Of a stretch of DNA of 64,000 nucleotides, positions 13,201-27,690 are shown one piece after another. A program made the translations under genes and the position numbers. Where the stretch lies: the NCBI GenBank assembly GCA_964019135.1, contig OZ025248.1, positions 72,484,119 to 72,548,118 of the forward strand, in the 5' to 3' direction. The DNA is from Arenicola marina (lineage: Eukaryota > Annelida > Polychaeta > Arenicolidae). A model generated the notes under the pieces. It made no database searches. It was not told the DNA's origin and saw only the letters and a program-made list of their open reading frames with translations. Each line of letters opens with the position of its first letter. The first letter of the stretch is position 1.

Positions 13201-16124
13201 ATAGCGGAGGTCTGGACGGGGAGGTGGTGTGTCGCGGTGACAGTGATAGCGGAGGTCTGGACGGGGAGGTGGTGTGTAGCGGTGACAGTGATAGCGGAGG
13301 TCTGGACGGGGAGGTGGTGTGTAGCGGTGACAGTGATAGCGGAGGTCTGGACGGGGAGGTGGTGTGTAGCGGTGAGTGACAGTGATAGCGGAGGTCTGGA
13401 CGGGGAGATGGTGTGTTGCGGTGACAGTGATAGCGGAGGTCTGGACGGGGAGGTGGTGTGTAGCGGTGACAGTGATAGCGGAGGTCTGGACGGGGAGGTA
13501 GTGTGTAGCGGTGAGTGACAGTGATAGCGGAGGTCAGGACGGGGAGGTGGTGTGTAGCGGTGACAGTGATGGCGGAGGGCTGGACGGGGAGGTGGTGTGT
13601 AGCGGTGACAGTGATAGCAGAGGTCTGGACGGGGAGGTGGTGTGTAGCGGTGACAGTGATAGCGGAGGGCTGGACGGGGAGGTGGGGTGTAGCGGTCAGA
13701 GTGATAGCGGAGGTCTGGACGGGGAGGTGGTGTGTAGCGGTGAGAGTGATAGCGGAGGGCTGGACGGGGAGGTGGTGTGTAGCGGTGAGTGACAGTGATA
13801 GCGGAGGTCTGGACGGGGAGGTGGTGTGTAGCGGTGAGTGACAGTGATAGCGGAGGTCTGGACGGGGAGGTGGTGTGTAGCGGTGAGTAACAGTGATCGC
13901 GGAGGTCTGGACGGGGAGGTGGTGTGTTGCGGTGACAGTGATAGCGGAGGTCTGGACGGGGAGGTGGTGTGTAGCGGTGAGTGACAGTGATCGCGGAGGT
14001 CTGGACGGGGAGGTGGTGTGTAGCGGTGACAGTGATAGCGGAGGTCTGGACGGGGAGATGGTGTGTAGCGGTGAGTGACAGTGATAGCGGAGGTCTGGAC
14101 GGGGAGGTGGTGTGTTGCGGTGACAGTGATAGCGGAGGTCTGGACGGGGAGGTGGTGTGTAGCGGTGACAGTGATAGCGGAGGTCTGGAAGGGGAGGTAG
14201 TGTGTAGCGGTGAGTAACAGTGATAGCGGAGGTCAGGACGGGGAGGTGGTGTGTAGCGGTGACAGTGATAGCGGAGGTCTGGACGGGGAGGTGGTGTGTA
14301 ACGGTGACAGTGATAGCGGAGGTCTGGACGGGGAGGTGGTGTGTAGCGGTGACAGTGATAGCGGAGGTCTGAATGGGGAGGTGGTGTGTAGCGGTGAGTG
14401 ACAGTGATAGCGGAGGTCTGGACGGGGAGGTGGTGTGTAGCGGTCAGAGTGATAGCGGAGGTCTGGACGGGGAGGTGGTGTGTAGCGGTGGCAGTGATAG
14501 CGGAGGTCTGGACGGGGAGGTGGTGTTTAGCGGTGACAGTGATAGCGGAGGTCTGGACGGGGAGGTGGTGTGTAGCGGTGACAGTGATAGCGGAGGTCTG
14601 GACGGGGAGGTGGTGTGTAGCGGTGACAGTGATACCGGAGGTCTGGACGGGGAGGTGGTGTGTAGCGGTGACAGTGATAGCGGAGGTCTAGACGGGGAGG
14701 TGGTGTGTAGCGGTGAGTGACAGTGATAGCGGAGGTCTGGACGGGGAGGTGGTGTGTTGCGGTGACAGTGATAGCGGAGGTCTGGACGGGGAGGTGGTGT
14801 GTAGCGGTGAGTGACAGTGATAGCGGAGGGCTGGACGGGGAGGTGGTGTGTAGCGGTGACAGTGATAGCGGAGGTCTGGACGGGGAGGTGGTGTGTAGAG
14901 ATGAGTGACAGTGATAGCGGAAGTCTGGACGGGGAGGTGGTGTGTAGCGGTGAGAGTGATAGCGGAGTTCTGGACGGGGAGGTGGTGTGTAGCGGTGAGA
15001 GTTATAGCGGAGGTCTGGACGGGGAGGTGGTGTGTAGCGGTGAGTGACAGTGATAGCGGAGGTCGGGACGGGGAGGTGGTATGTAGCGGTGACAGTGATA
15101 GCGGAGGTCTGGACGGGGAGGTGGTGTGTAGCGGTGACAGTGATAGCGGAGGTCTGGACGGGGAGGTGGTGTGTAGCGGTGAGAGTGATACCGGAGGGCT
15201 GGACGGGGAGGTGGGGTGTAGCGGTGAGTGACAGTGATAGCGGAGGTCTGGACGGGGAGGTGGTGTGTAGCGGTGAGTGACAGTGATAGCGGAGGTGTGG
15301 ACGGGGAGGTGGTGTGTCGCGGTGACAGTGATAGCGGAGGTCTGGACGGGGAGGTGGTGTGTAGCGGTGACAGTGATAGCGGAGGTCTGGACGGGGAGGT
15401 GGTGTGTAGCGGTGACAGTGATAGCGGAGGTCTGGACGGGGAGGTGGTGTGTAGCGGTGAGTGACAGTGATAGCGGAGGTCTGGACGGGGAGGTGGTGTG
15501 TTGCGGTGACAGTGATAGCGGAGGTCTGGACGGGGAGGTGGTGTGTAGCGGTGACAGTGATAGCGGAGGTCTGGACGGGGAGGTAGTGTGTAGCGGTGAG
15601 TGACAGTGATAGCGGAGGTCAGGACGGGGAGGTGGTGTGTAGCGGTGACAGTGATAGCGGAGGTCTGGACGGGGAGGTGGTGTGTAGCGGTGAGCGTGAT
15701 AGCGGAGGTCTGGACGGGGAGGTGGTGTGTAGCGGTGACAGTGAGAGCGGAGGTCTGGACGGGGAGGTGGTGTGTAGCGGTGAGAGTGATAGCGGAGGCC
15801 TGGACGGGGAGGTGGTGTGTAGCGGTGAGTGACAGTGATAGCGGAGGTCTGGACGGGGAGGTGGTGTGTAGCGGTGAGTGACAGTGATCGCGGAGGTCTG
15901 GACGGGGAGGTGGTGTGTAGCGGTGACAGTGATAGCGGAGGTCTGGACGGGGGGGTGGTGTGTAGCGGTGAGTGACAGTGATAGCGGAGGTCTGGACGGG
16001 GAGGTGGTGTGTTACGGTGACAGTGATAGCGGAGGTCTGGACGGGGAGGTGGTGTGTAGCGGTGACAGTGATAGCGGAGGTCTGGACGGGGAGGTAGTGT
16101 GTAGCGGTGAGTGACAGTGATAGC

Positions 16125-17680
16125 GGAGGTCAGGACGGGGAGGTGGTGTGTAGCGGTGACAGTGATAGCGGAGGTATGGGCGGGGAGGTGGTGTGTAGCG
16201 GTGACAGTGATAGCGGAGGTCTGGACGGGGAGGTGGTGTGTAGCGGTGACAGTGATAGCGGAGGTCTGAATGGGGAGGTGGTGTGTAGCGGTGAGTGACA
16301 GTGATAGCGGAGGTCTGGACGGGGAGGTGGTGTGTAGCGGTGACAGTGATAGCGGAGGTCTGGACGGGGAGGTGGTGTGTAGCGGTGGCAGTGATAGCGG
16401 AGGTCTGGACGGGGAGGTGGTGTTTAGCGGTGACAGTGATAGCGGAGGTCTGGACGGGGAGGTGGTGTGTAGCGGTGACAGTGATAGCGGAGGTCTGGAC
16501 GGGGAGGTGGTGTGTAGCGGTGACAGTGATAGCGGAGGGCTGGACGGGGAGGTGGTGTGTAGCGGTGAGAGTGATAGCGGAGGTCTGGACGGGGAGGTGG
16601 TGTGTAGCGGTCGGTGACAGTGATAGCGCAGGTCTGGACGGGGAAGTGGTGTGTAGCGGTGACAGTGATAGCGGAGGTCTGGACGGGGAGGTGGTTTGTA
16701 GCGGTGACAGTGATAGCGGAGGTCTGGACGGGGAGGTGGTGTGTAGCGGTGACAGTGATAGCGGAGGTCTGGACGGGGAGGTGGCGTGTAGCGGTGACAG
16801 TGATAGCGGAGGGCTGGACGGGGAGGTGGTGTGTAGCGGTGAGAGTGATAGCGGAGGTCTGGACGGGGAGGTGGTGTGTAGCGGTGAGTGACAGTGATAG
16901 CGCAGGTCAGGACGGGGAGGTGGTGTGTAGCGGTGACAGTGATAGCGGAGGTCTGGGCGGGGAGGTGGTGTGTAGCGGTGACAGTGATAGCGGAGGTCTG
17001 GACGGGGAGGTGGTGTGTAGCGGTGACAGTGATAGCGGAGGTCTGAATGGGGAGGTGGTGTGTAGCGGTGAGTGACAGTGATAGCGGAGGTCTGGACGGG
17101 GAGGTGGTGTGTAGCGGTCAGAGTGATAGCGGAGGTCTGGACGGGGAGGTGGTGTGTAGCGGTGGCAGTGATAGCGGAGGTCTGGACGGGGAGGTGGTGT
17201 TTAGCGGTGACAGTGATAGCGGAGGTCTGGACGGGGAGGTGGTGTGTAGCGGTGACAGTGATAGCGGAGGTCTGGACGGGGAGGTGGTGTGTAGCGGTGA
17301 CAGTGATAGCGGAGGGCTGGACGGGGAGGTGGTGTGTAGCGGTGAGAGTGATAGCGGAGGTCTGGACGGGGAGGTGGTGTGTAGCGGTCGGTGACAGTGA
17401 TAGCGCAGGTCTGGACGGGGAAGTGGTGTGTAGCGGTGACAGTGATAGCGGAGGTCTGGACGGGGAGGTGGTTTGTAGCGGTGACAGTGATAGCGGAGGT
17501 CTGGACGGGGAGGTGGTGTGTAGCGGTGACAGTGATAGCGGAGGTCTGGACGGGGAGGTGGCGTGTAGCGGTGACAGTGATAGCGGAGGGCTGGACGGGG
17601 AGGTGGTGTGTAGCGGTGAGAGTGATAGCGGAGGTCTGGACGGGGAGGTGGTGTGTAGCGGTGAGTGACAGTGATAGCGC
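16125..17680 (+). repeat. 777-bp tandem duplication inside the array
   Basis: Two adjacent blocks of 777 bp, about 16125-16901 and 16902-17678, share the same succession of rare units: TCAGGACGGGG, GAATGGGGAGG, GGTGTTTAGCGG, the TCGGTGACAG junction and TAGCGCAGG. Landmarks 16270/17047, 16295/17072 and 16614/17391 all differ by 777. The pair is also present in the 6.4-kb copy (22722/23499) and in its 3312-bp derivative (26034/26811). It therefore predates both of those events. Confidence 0.85.
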
Positions 17681-20600
17681 AGGTCTGGACGGGGAAGTGG
17701 TGAGTAGCGGTGACAGTGATAGCGGAGGTCTGGACGGGGAGGTGGTTTGTAGCGGTGACAGTGATAGTGGAGGTCTGGACGGGGAGGTGGTGTGTAGCGG
17801 TGACAGTGATAGCGGAGGTCTGGACGGGGAGGTGGCGTGTAGCGGTGACAGTGATAGCGGAAGTCTGGACGGGGAGGTGGCGTGTAGCGGTGACAGTGAT
17901 AGCGGAGGTCTGGACGGGGAGGTGGTGTGTAGCGGTCAGAGTCATTGCCGAGGTCTGGACGGGGAGGTGGTGTGTAGCGGTGAGTGACAGTGAAAGCGGA
18001 GGTCTGGACGGGGAGGTGGTGTGTAGCGGTGAGTGACAGTGATAGCGGAGATCTGGACGGGGAGGTGGTGTGTAGCGGTCAGAGTGATAGCGGAGGTCTG
18101 GACGGGAAGGTGGTGTGTAGCGGTGACAGTGATAGCGGAGGTCTGGACGGGGAGGTGGTGTGTAGCGGTGAGAGTGATAGCCGAGGTCTGGACGGGGAGG
18201 TGGTGTGTAGCGGTGACAGTGATAGCGGAGGTCTGGACGGGGAGGTGGTGTGTAGCGGTGACAGTGATAGCGGAGGTCTGGACGGGGAGGTGGTGTGTAG
18301 CGGTGACAGTGATAGCGGAGGTCTAGACGGGGAGGTGGTGTGTAGCGGTGGCAGTGATAGCGGAAGGCTGGACGGGGAGGTGGTGTGTAGCGGTGAGAGT
18401 GATTGCGGAGGTCTGGACGGGGAGGGGTGGTGTAGCGGTGACAGTGATTGCGGAGCTCTGGACGGGGAGGCGGTGTGTAGCGGTGAGAGTGATAGCGGAG
18501 GTCTGGACGGGGAGGTGGTGTGTAGCGGTGAGTGACAGTGATAGCGCAGGTCTGGACGGGGAAGTGGTGTGTAGCGGTGACAGTGATAGCGGAGGTCTGG
18601 ACGGGAAGGTGGTGTGTAGCGGTCAGAGTGATAGCCGAGGTCTGGACGGGGAGGTGGTGTGTAGCGGTGAGTGACAGTGATAGCGGAGGGCTGGACGGGG
18701 AGGTGGTGTGTCGCGGTGACAGTGATAGCGGAGGGCTGGACAGGGAGGTGGTGTGTAGCGGTGACAGTGATAGCGGAGGTCTGGACGGAGAGGTGGTGTG
18801 TAGCGGTGACAGTGATAGCGGAGGTCTGGACGGGGAGGTGGTGTGTAGCGGTGACAGTGATAGCGGAGGTCTGGACGGGGAGGTGGTGTGTAGCGGTGAG
18901 TGACAGTGATAGCGGAGGTCTGGACGGGGAGGTGGTTTGTAGCGGTGAGAGTGATAGCGGAGGTCTGGACGGGGAGGTAGTGTGTAGCGGTGAGTGACAG
19001 TGATAGCGGAGGCCTGGACGGGGAGGTGGTATGTAGCGGTGAGAGTGATAGCGGAGGGCTGGACGGGGAGGTGGTGTGTAGCGGTGACGGTGATAGCGGA
19101 GGTCTGGACGGGGAGGTGGTGTGTAGCGGTGAGTGACAGTGATAGCGGAGGTCTGGACGGAGAGGTGGCGTGTAGCGGTGAGAGTGATAGCGGAGGTCTG
19201 GACGGGGAGGTGGTGTGTAGCGGTGAGAGTGATAGCGGAGGTCTGGACGGGGAGGTGGTGTGTAGCGGTGACAGTGATAGCGGAGGGCTGGACGGGGAGG
19301 TGGTGTGTAGCGGTGAGAGTGATAGCGGAGGTCTGGACGAGGAGGTGGTGTGTAGCGGTGAGTGACAGTGATAGCTGAGGTCTGGACGGGGAGGTGGTGT
19401 GTAGCGGTGACAGTGATAGCGGAGGTCTGGACGGGGAAGTGGAATGTAGCGGTGAGAGTGATAGCGGAGGTCTGGACGGGGTGGTGGTGTGTAGCGGTGA
19501 GTGACAGTGATAGCGGAGGTCTGGTCGGGGAGGTGGTGTGTAGCGGTGAGTGACAGTGATAGCGGAGGTCTTGACGGGGAGGTGGTATGTAGCGGTGAGA
19601 GTGATAGCGGAGGTCTGGACGGGGAGGTAGTGTGTAGCGGTGAGTGACAATGATAGCGGAGGTCTGGACGGGGAGGTGGTATGTAGCGGTGACAGTGATA
19701 GCGGAGGTCTGGACGGGGAGGTGGTGTGTAGCGGTGACAGTGATAGCGGAGGTCTGGACGGGGAGGTGGTGTGTAGCGGTGAGTGACAGTGATAGCGGAG
19801 GTCTGGACGGGGAGATGGTGTGTTGCGGTGACAGTGATAGCGGAGGTCTGGACGGGGAGGTGGTGTGTAGCCGTGACAGTGATAGCGGAGGTCTGGACGG
19901 GGAGGTAGTGTGTAGCGGTGAGTGACAGTGATAGCGGAGGTCAGGACGGGGAGGTGGTGTGTAGCGGTGACAGTGATGGCGGAGGGCTGGACGGGGAGGT
20001 GGTGTGTAGCGGTGACAGTGATAGCAGAGGTCTGGACGGGGAGGTGGTGTGTAGCGGTGACAGTGATAGCGGAGGGCTGGACGGGGAGGTGGGGTGTAGC
20101 GGTCAGAGTGATAGCGGAGGTCTGGACGGGGAGGTGGTGTGTAGCGGTGAGAGTGATAGCGGAGGGCTGGACGGGGAGGTGGTGTGTAGCGGTGAGTGAC
20201 AGTGATAGCGGAGGTCTGGACGGGGAGGTGGTGTGTAGCGGTGAGTGACAGTGATCGCGGAGGTCTGGACGGGGAGGTGGTGTGTAGCGGTGACAGTGAC
20301 AGCGGAGGTCTGGACGGGGAGGTGGTGTGTAGCGGTGAGTGACAGTGATAGCGGAGGTCTGGACGGGGAGGTGGTGTGTTGCGGTGACAGTGATAGCGGA
20401 GGTCTGGACGGGGAGGTGGTGTGTAGCGGTGAGTGACAGTGATCGCGGAGGTCTGGACGGGGAGGTGGTGTGTAGCGGTGACAGTGATAGCGGAGGTCTG
20501 GACGGGGAGATGGTGTGTAGCGGTGAGTGACAGTGATAGCGGAGGTCTGGACGGGGAGGTGGTGTGTTGCGGTGACAGTGATAGCGGAGGTCTGGACGGG

Positions 20601-21064
20601 GAGGTGGTGTGTAGCGGTGACAGTGATAGCGGAGGTCTGGAAGGGGAGGTAGTGTGTAGCGGTGAGTGACAGTGATAGCGGAGGTCAGGACGGGGAGGTG
20701 GTGTGTAGCGGTGACAGTGATAGCGGAGGTCTGGACGGGGAGGTGGTGTGTAACGGTGACAGTGATAGCGGAGGTCTGGACGGGGAGGTGGTGTGTAGCG
20801 GTGACAGTGATAGCGGAGGTCTGAATGGGGAGGTGGTGTGTAGCGGTGAGTGACAGTGATAGCGGAGGTCTGGACGGGGAGGTGGTGTGTAGCGGTCAGA
20901 GTGATAGCGGAGGTCTGGACGGGGAGGTGGTGTGTAGCGGTGGCAGTGATAGCGGAGGTCTGGACGGGGAGGTGGTGTTTAGCGGTGACAGTGATAGCGG
21001 AGGTCTGGACGGGGAGGTGGTGTGTAGCGGTGACAGTGATAGCGGAGGTCTGGACGGGGAGGTG

Positions 21065-24000
21065 GTGTGTAGCGGTGACAGTGATACCGGAGGTCTGGAC
21101 GGGGAGGTGGTGTGTAGCGGTGACAGTGATAGCGGAGGTCTAGACGGGGAGGTGGTGTGTAGCGGTGAGTGACAGTGATAGCGGAGGTCTGGACGGGGAG
21201 GTGGTGTGTTGCGGTGACAGTGATAGCGGAGGTCTGGACGGGGAGGTGGTGTGTAGCGGTGAGTGACAGTGATAGCGGAGGGCTGGACGGGGAGGTGGTG
21301 TGTAGCGGTGACAGTGATAGCGGAGGTCTGGACGGGGAGGTGGTGTGTAGAGATGAGTGACAGTGATAGCGGAAGTCTGGACGGGGAGGTGGTGTGTAGC
21401 GGTGAGAGTGATAGCGGAGGTCTGGACGGGGAGGTGGTGTGTAGCGGTGAGAGTTATAGCGGAGGTCTGGACGGGGAGGTGGTGTGTAGCGGTGAGTGAC
21501 AGTGATAGCGGAGGTCGGGACGGGGAGGTGGTATGTAGCGGTGACAGTGATAGCGGAGGTCTGGACGGGGAGGTGGTGTGTAGCGGTGACAGTGATAGCG
21601 GAGGTCTGGACGGGGAGGTGGTGTGTAGCGGTGAGAGTGATACCGGAGGGCTGGACGGGGAGGTGGGGTGTAGCGGTGAGTGACAGTGATAGCGGAGGTC
21701 TGGACGGGGAGGTGGTGTGTAGCGGTGAGTGACAGTGATAGCGGAGGTCTGGACGGGGAGGTGGTGTGTCGCGGTGACAGTGATAGCGGAGGTCTGGACG
21801 GGGAGGTGGTGTGTAGCGGTGACAGTGATAGCGGAGGTCTGGACGGGGAGGTGGTGTGTAGCGGTGACAGTGATAGCGGAGGTCTGGACGGGGAGGTGGT
21901 GTGTAGCGGTGAGTGACAGTGATAGCGGAGGTCTGGACGGGGAGGTGGTGTGTTGCGGTGACAGTGATAGCGGAGGTCTGGACGGGGAGGTGGTGTGTAG
22001 CGGTGACAGTGATAGCGGAGGTCTGGACGGGGAGGTAGTGTGTAGCGGTGAGTGACAGTGATAGCGGAGGTCAGGACGGGGAGGTGGTGTGTAGCGGTGA
22101 CAGTGATAGCGGAGGTCTGGACGGGGAGGTGGTGTGTAGCGGTGAGCGTGATAGCGGAGGTCTGGACGGGGAGGTGGTGTGTAGCGGTGACAGTGAGACC
22201 GGAGGTCTGGACGGGGAGGTGGTGTGTAGCGGTGAGAGTGATAGCGGAGGCCTGGACGGGGAGGTGGTGTGTAGCGGTGAGTGACAGTGATAGCGGAGGT
22301 CTGGACGGGGAGGTGGTGTGTAGCGGTGAGTGACAGTGATCGCGGAGGTCTGGACGGGGAGGTGGTGTGTAGCGGTGACAGTGATAGCGGAGGTCTGGAC
22401 GGGGGGGTGGTGTGTAGCGGTGAGTGACAGTGATAGCGGAGGTCTGGACGGGGAGGTGGTGTGTTGCGGTGACAGTGATAGCGGAGGTCTGGACGGGGAG
22501 GTGGTGTGTAGCGGTGACAGTGATAGTGGAGGTCTGGACGGGGAGGTAGTGTGTAGCGGTGAGTGACAGTGATAGCGGAGGTCAGGACGGGGAGGTGGTG
22601 TGTAGCGGTGACAGTGATAGCGGAGGTATGGGCGGGGAGGTGGTGTGTAGCGGTGACAGTGATAGCGGAGGTCTGGACGGGGAGGTGGTGTGTAGCGGTG
22701 ACAGTGATAGCGGAGGTCTGAATGGGGAGGTGGTGTGTAGCGGTGAGTGACAGTGATAGCGGAGGTCTGGACGGGGAGGTGGTGTGTAGCGGTCACAGTG
22801 ATAGCGGAGGTCTGGACGGGGAGGTGGTGTGTAGCGGTGGCAGTGATAGCGGAGGTCTGGACGGGGAGGTGGTGTTTAGCGGTGACAGTGATAGCGGAGG
22901 TCTGGACGGGGAGGTGGTGTGTAGCGGTGACAGTGATAGCGGAGGTCTGGACGGGGAGGTGGTGTGTAGCGGTGACAGTGATAGCGGAGGGCTGGACGGG
23001 GAGGTGGTGTGTAGCGGTGAGAGTGATAGCGGAGGTCTGGACGGGGAGGTGGTGTGTAGCGGTCGGTGACAGTGATAGCGCAGGTCTGGACGGGGAAGTG
23101 GTGTGTAGCGGTGACAGTGATAGCGGAGGTCTGGACGGGGAGGTGGTTTGTAGCGGTGACAGTGATAGCGGAGGTCTGGACGGGGAGGTGGTGTGTAGCG
23201 GTGACAGTGATAGCGGAGGTCTGGACGGGGAGGTGGCGTGTAGCGGTGACAGTGATAGCGGAGGTCTGGACGGGGAGGTGGTGTGTAGCGGTGAGAGTGA
23301 TAGCGGAGGTCTGGACGGGGAGGTGGTGTGTAGCGGTGAGTGACAGTGATAGCGCAGGTCAGGACGGGGAGGTGGTGTGTAGCGGTGACAGTGATAGCGG
23401 AGGTCTGGGCGGGGAGGTGGTGTGTAGCGGTGACAGTGATAGCGGAGGTCTGGACGGGGAGGTGGTGTGTAGCGGTGACAGTGATAGCGGAGGTCTGAAT
23501 GGGGAGGTGGTGTGTAGCGGTGAGTGACAGTGATAGCGGAGGTCTGGACGGGGAGGTGGTGTGTAGCGGTCAGAGTGATAGCGGAGGTCTGGACGGGGAG
23601 GTGGTGTGTAGCGGTGGCAGTGATAGCGGAGGTCTGGACGGGGAGGTGGTGTTTAGCGGTGACAGTGATAGCGGAGGTCTGGACGGGGAGGTGGTGTGTA
23701 GCGGTGACAGTGATAGCGGAGGTCTGGACGGGGAGGTGGTGTGTAGCGGTGACAGTGATAGCGGAGGGCTGGACGGGGAGGTGGTGTGTAGCGGTGAGAG
23801 TGATAGCGGAGGTCTGGACGGGGAGGTGGTGTGTAGCGGTCGGTGACAGTGATAGCGCAGGTCTGGACGGGGAATTGGTGTGTAGCGGTGACAGTGATAG
23901 CGGAGGTCTGGACGGGGAGGTGGTTTGTAGCGGTGACAGTGATAGCGGAGGTCTGGACGGGGAGGTGGTGTGTAGCGGTGACAGTGATAGCGGAGGTCTG

Positions 24001-27000
24001 GACGGGGAGGTGGCGTGTAGCGGTGACAGTGATAGCGGAGGGCTGGACGGGGAGGTGGTTGTTAGCGGTGAGAGTGATAGCGGAGGTCTGGACGGGGAGG
24101 TGGTGTGTAGCGGTGAGTGACAGTGATAGCGCAGGTCTGGACGGGGAAGTGGTGTGTAGCGGTGACAGTGATAGCGGAGGTCTGGACGGGGAGGTGGTTT
24201 GTAGCGGTGACAGTGATAGTGGAGGTCTGGACGGGGAGGTGGTGTGTAGCGGTGACAGTGATAGCGGAGGTCTGGACGGGGAGGTGGCGTGTAGCAGTGA
24301 CAGTGATAGCGGAAGTCTGGACGGGGAGGTGGCGTGTAGCGGTGACAGTGATAGCGGAGGTCTGGACGGGGAGGTGGTGTGTAGCGGTGACAGTGATACC
24401 GGAGGTCTGGACGGGGAGGTGGTGTGTAGCGGTGACAGTGATAGCGGAGGTCTAGACGGGGAGGTGGTGTGTAGCGGTGAGTGACAGTGATAGCGGAGGT
24501 CTGGACGGGGAGGTGGTGTGTTGCGGTGACAGTGATAGCGGAGGTCTGGACGGGGAGGTGGTGTGTAGCGGTGAGTGACAGTGATAGCGGAGGGCTGGAC
24601 GGGGAGGTGGTGTGTAGCGGTGACAGTGATAGCGGAGGTCTGGACGGGGAGGTGGTGTGTAGAGATGAGTGACAGTGATAGCGGAAGTCTGGACGGGGAG
24701 GTGGTGTGTAGCGGTGAGAGTGATAGCGGAGGTCTGGACGGGGAGGTGGTGTGTAGCGGTGAGAGTTATAGCGGAGGTCTGGACGGGGAGGTGGTGTGTA
24801 GCGGTGAGTGACAGTGATAGCGGAGGTCGGGACGGGGAGGTGGTATGTAGCGGTGACAGTGATAGCGGAGGTCTGGACGGGGAGGTGGTGTGTAGCGGTG
24901 ACAGTGATAGCGGAGGTCTGGACGGGGAGGTGGTGTGTAGCGGTGAGAGTGATACCGGAGGGCTGGACGGGGAGGTGGGGTGTAGCGGTGAGTGACAGTG
25001 ATAGCGGAGGTCTGGACGGGGAGGTGGTGTGTAGCGGTGAGTGACAGTGATAGCGGAGGTCTGGACGGGGAGGTGGTGTGTCGCGGTGACAGTGATAGCG
25101 GAGGTCTGGACGGGGAGGTGGTGTGTAGCGGTGACAGTGATAGCGGAGGTCTGGACGGGGAGGTGGTGTGTAGCGGTGACAGTGATAGCGGAGGTCTGGA
25201 CGGGGAGGTGGTGTGTAGCGGTGAGTGACAGTGATAGCGGAGGTCTGGACGGGGAGGTGGTGTGTTGCGGTGACAGTGATAGCGGAGGTCTGGACGGGGA
25301 GGTGGTGTGTAGCGGTGACAGTGATAGCGGAGGTCTGGACGGGGAGGTAGTGTGTAGCGGTGAGTGACAGTGATAGCGGAGGTCAGGACGGGGAGGTGGT
25401 GTGTAGCGGTGACAGTGATAGCGGAGGTCTGGACGGGGAGGTGGTGTGTAGCGGTGAGCGTGATAGCGGAGGTCTGGACGGGGAGGTGGTGTGTAGCGGT
25501 GACAGTGAGACCGGAGGTCTGGACGGGGAGGTGGTGTGTAGCGGTGAGAGTGATAGCGGAGGCCTGGACGGGGAGGTGGTGTGTAGCGGTGAGTGACAGT
25601 GATAGCGGAGGTCTGGACGGGGAGGTGGTGTGTAGCGGTGAGTGACAGTGATCGCGGAGGTCTGGACGGGGAGGTGGTGTGTAGCGGTGACAGTGATAGC
25701 GGAGGTCTGGACGGGGGGGTGGTGTGTAGCGGTGAGTGACAGTGATAGCGGAGGTCTGGACGGGGAGGTGGTGTGTTGCGGTGACAGTGATAGCGGAGGT
25801 CTGGACGGGGAGGTGGTGTGTAGCGGTGACAGTGATAGTGGAGGTCTGGACGGGGAGGTAGTGTGTAGCGGTGAGTGACAGTGATAGCGGAGGTCAGGAC
25901 GGGGAGGTGGTGTGTAGCGGTGACAGTGATAGCGGAGGTATGGGCGGGGAGGTGGTGTGTAGCGGTGACAGTGATAGCGGAGGTCTGGACGGGGAGGTGG
26001 TGTGTAGCGGTGACAGTGATAGCGGAGGTCTGAATGGGGAGGTGGTGTGTAGCGGTGAGTGACAGTGATAGCGGAGGTCTGGACGGGGAGGTGGTGTGTA
26101 GCGGTCACAGTGATAGCGGAGGTCTGGACGGGGAGGTGGTGTGTAGCGGTGGCAGTGATAGCGGAGGTCTGGACGGGGAGGTGGTGTTTAGCGGTGACAG
26201 TGATAGCGGAGGTCTGGACGGGGAGGTGGTGTGTAGCGGTGACAGTGATAGCGGAGGTCTGGACGGGGAGGTGGTGTGTAGCGGTGACAGTGATAGCGGA
26301 GGGCTGGACGGGGAGGTGGTGTGTAGCGGTGAGAGTGATAGCGGAGGTCTGGACGGGGAGGTGGTGTGTAGCGGTCGGTGACAGTGATAGCGCAGGTCTG
26401 GACGGGGAAGTGGTGTGTAGCGGTGACAGTGATAGCGGAGGTCTGGACGGGGAGGTGGTTTGTAGCGGTGACAGTGATAGCGGAGGTCTGGACGGGGAGG
26501 TGGTGTGTAGCGGTGACAGTGATAGCGGAGGTCTGGACGGGGAGGTGGCGTGTAGCGGTGACAGTGATAGCGGAGGTCTGGACGGGGAGGTGGTGTGTAG
26601 CGGTGAGAGTGATAGCGGAGGTCTGGACGGGGAGGTGGTGTGTAGCGGTGAGTGACAGTGATAGCGCAGGTCAGGACGGGGAGGTGGTGTGTAGCGGTGA
26701 CAGTGATAGCGGAGGTCTGGGCGGGGAGGTGGTGTGTAGCGGTGACAGTGATAGCGGAGGTCTGGACGGGGAGGTGGTGTGTAGCGGTGACAGTGATAGC
26801 GGAGGTCTGAATGGGGAGGTGGTGTGTAGCGGTGAGTGACAGTGATAGCGGAGGTCTGGACGGGGAGGTGGTGTGTAGCGGTCAGAGTGATAGCGGAGGT
26901 CTGGACGGGGAGGTGGTGTGTAGCGGTGGCAGTGATAGCGGAGGTCTGGACGGGGAGGTGGTGTTTAGCGGTGACAGTGATAGCGGAGGTCTGGACGGGG

Positions 27001-27690
27001 AGGTGGTGTGTAGCGGTGACAGTGATAGCGGAGGTCTGGACGGGGAGGTGGTGTGTAGCGGTGACAGTGATAGCGGAGGGCTGGACGGGGAGGTGGTGTG
27101 TAGCGGTGAGAGTGATAGCGGAGGTCTGGACGGGGAGGTGGTGTGTAGCGGTCGGTGACAGTGATAGCGCAGGTCTGGACGGGGAATTGGTGTGTAGCGG
27201 TGACAGTGATAGCGGAGGTCTGGACGGGGAGGTGGTTTGTAGCGGTGACAGTGATAGCGGAGGTCTGGACGGGGAGGTGGTGTGTAGCGGTGACAGTGAT
27301 AGCGGAGGTCTGGACGGGGAGGTGGCGTGTAGCGGTGACAGTGATAGCGGAGGGCTGGACGGGGAGGTGGTTGTTAGCGGTGAGAGTGATAGCGGAGGTC
27401 TGGACGGGGAGGTGGTGTGTAGCGGTGAGTGACAGTGATAGCGCAGGTCTGGACGGGGAAGTGGTGTGTAGCGGTGACAGTGATAGCGGAGGTCTGGACG
27501 GGGAGGTGGTTTGTAGCGGTGACAGTGATAGTGGAGGTCTGGACGGGGAGGTGGTGTGTAGCGGTGACAGTGATAGCGGAGGTCTGGACGGGGAGGTGGC
27601 GTGTAGCAGTGACAGTGATAGCGGAAGTCTGGACGGGGAGGTGGCGTGTAGCGGTGACAGTGATAGCGGAGGTCTGGACGGGGAGGTGGT
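21065..27690 (+). repeat. Nested 3312-bp tandem duplication
   Basis: Within the longer 6.4-kb copy, a block of 3312 bp is present twice in direct succession, about 21065-24376 and 24377-27690. Landmarks 21169/24481, 21263/24575, 22048/25360, 22330/25642, 22747/26059, 23066/26378 and 23843/27155 all differ by exactly 3312. A GATACCGGAGG unit marks the start of both blocks (about 21084 and 24396). The same 3.3-kb block occurs once in the other 6.4-kb copy (about 14620-17930). Rare changes such as GGGGAATTGG (23870 and 27182) are shared only by the two tandem copies, so this duplication is younger than the 6.4-kb one. Confidence 0.88.

Noticed and set aside
14680..14700. GTCTAGAC (Smad-type palindrome) in rare units
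   Set aside because: It arises from a single substitution in a few units that were then copied with their blocks. There is no sign of a regulatory arrangement.
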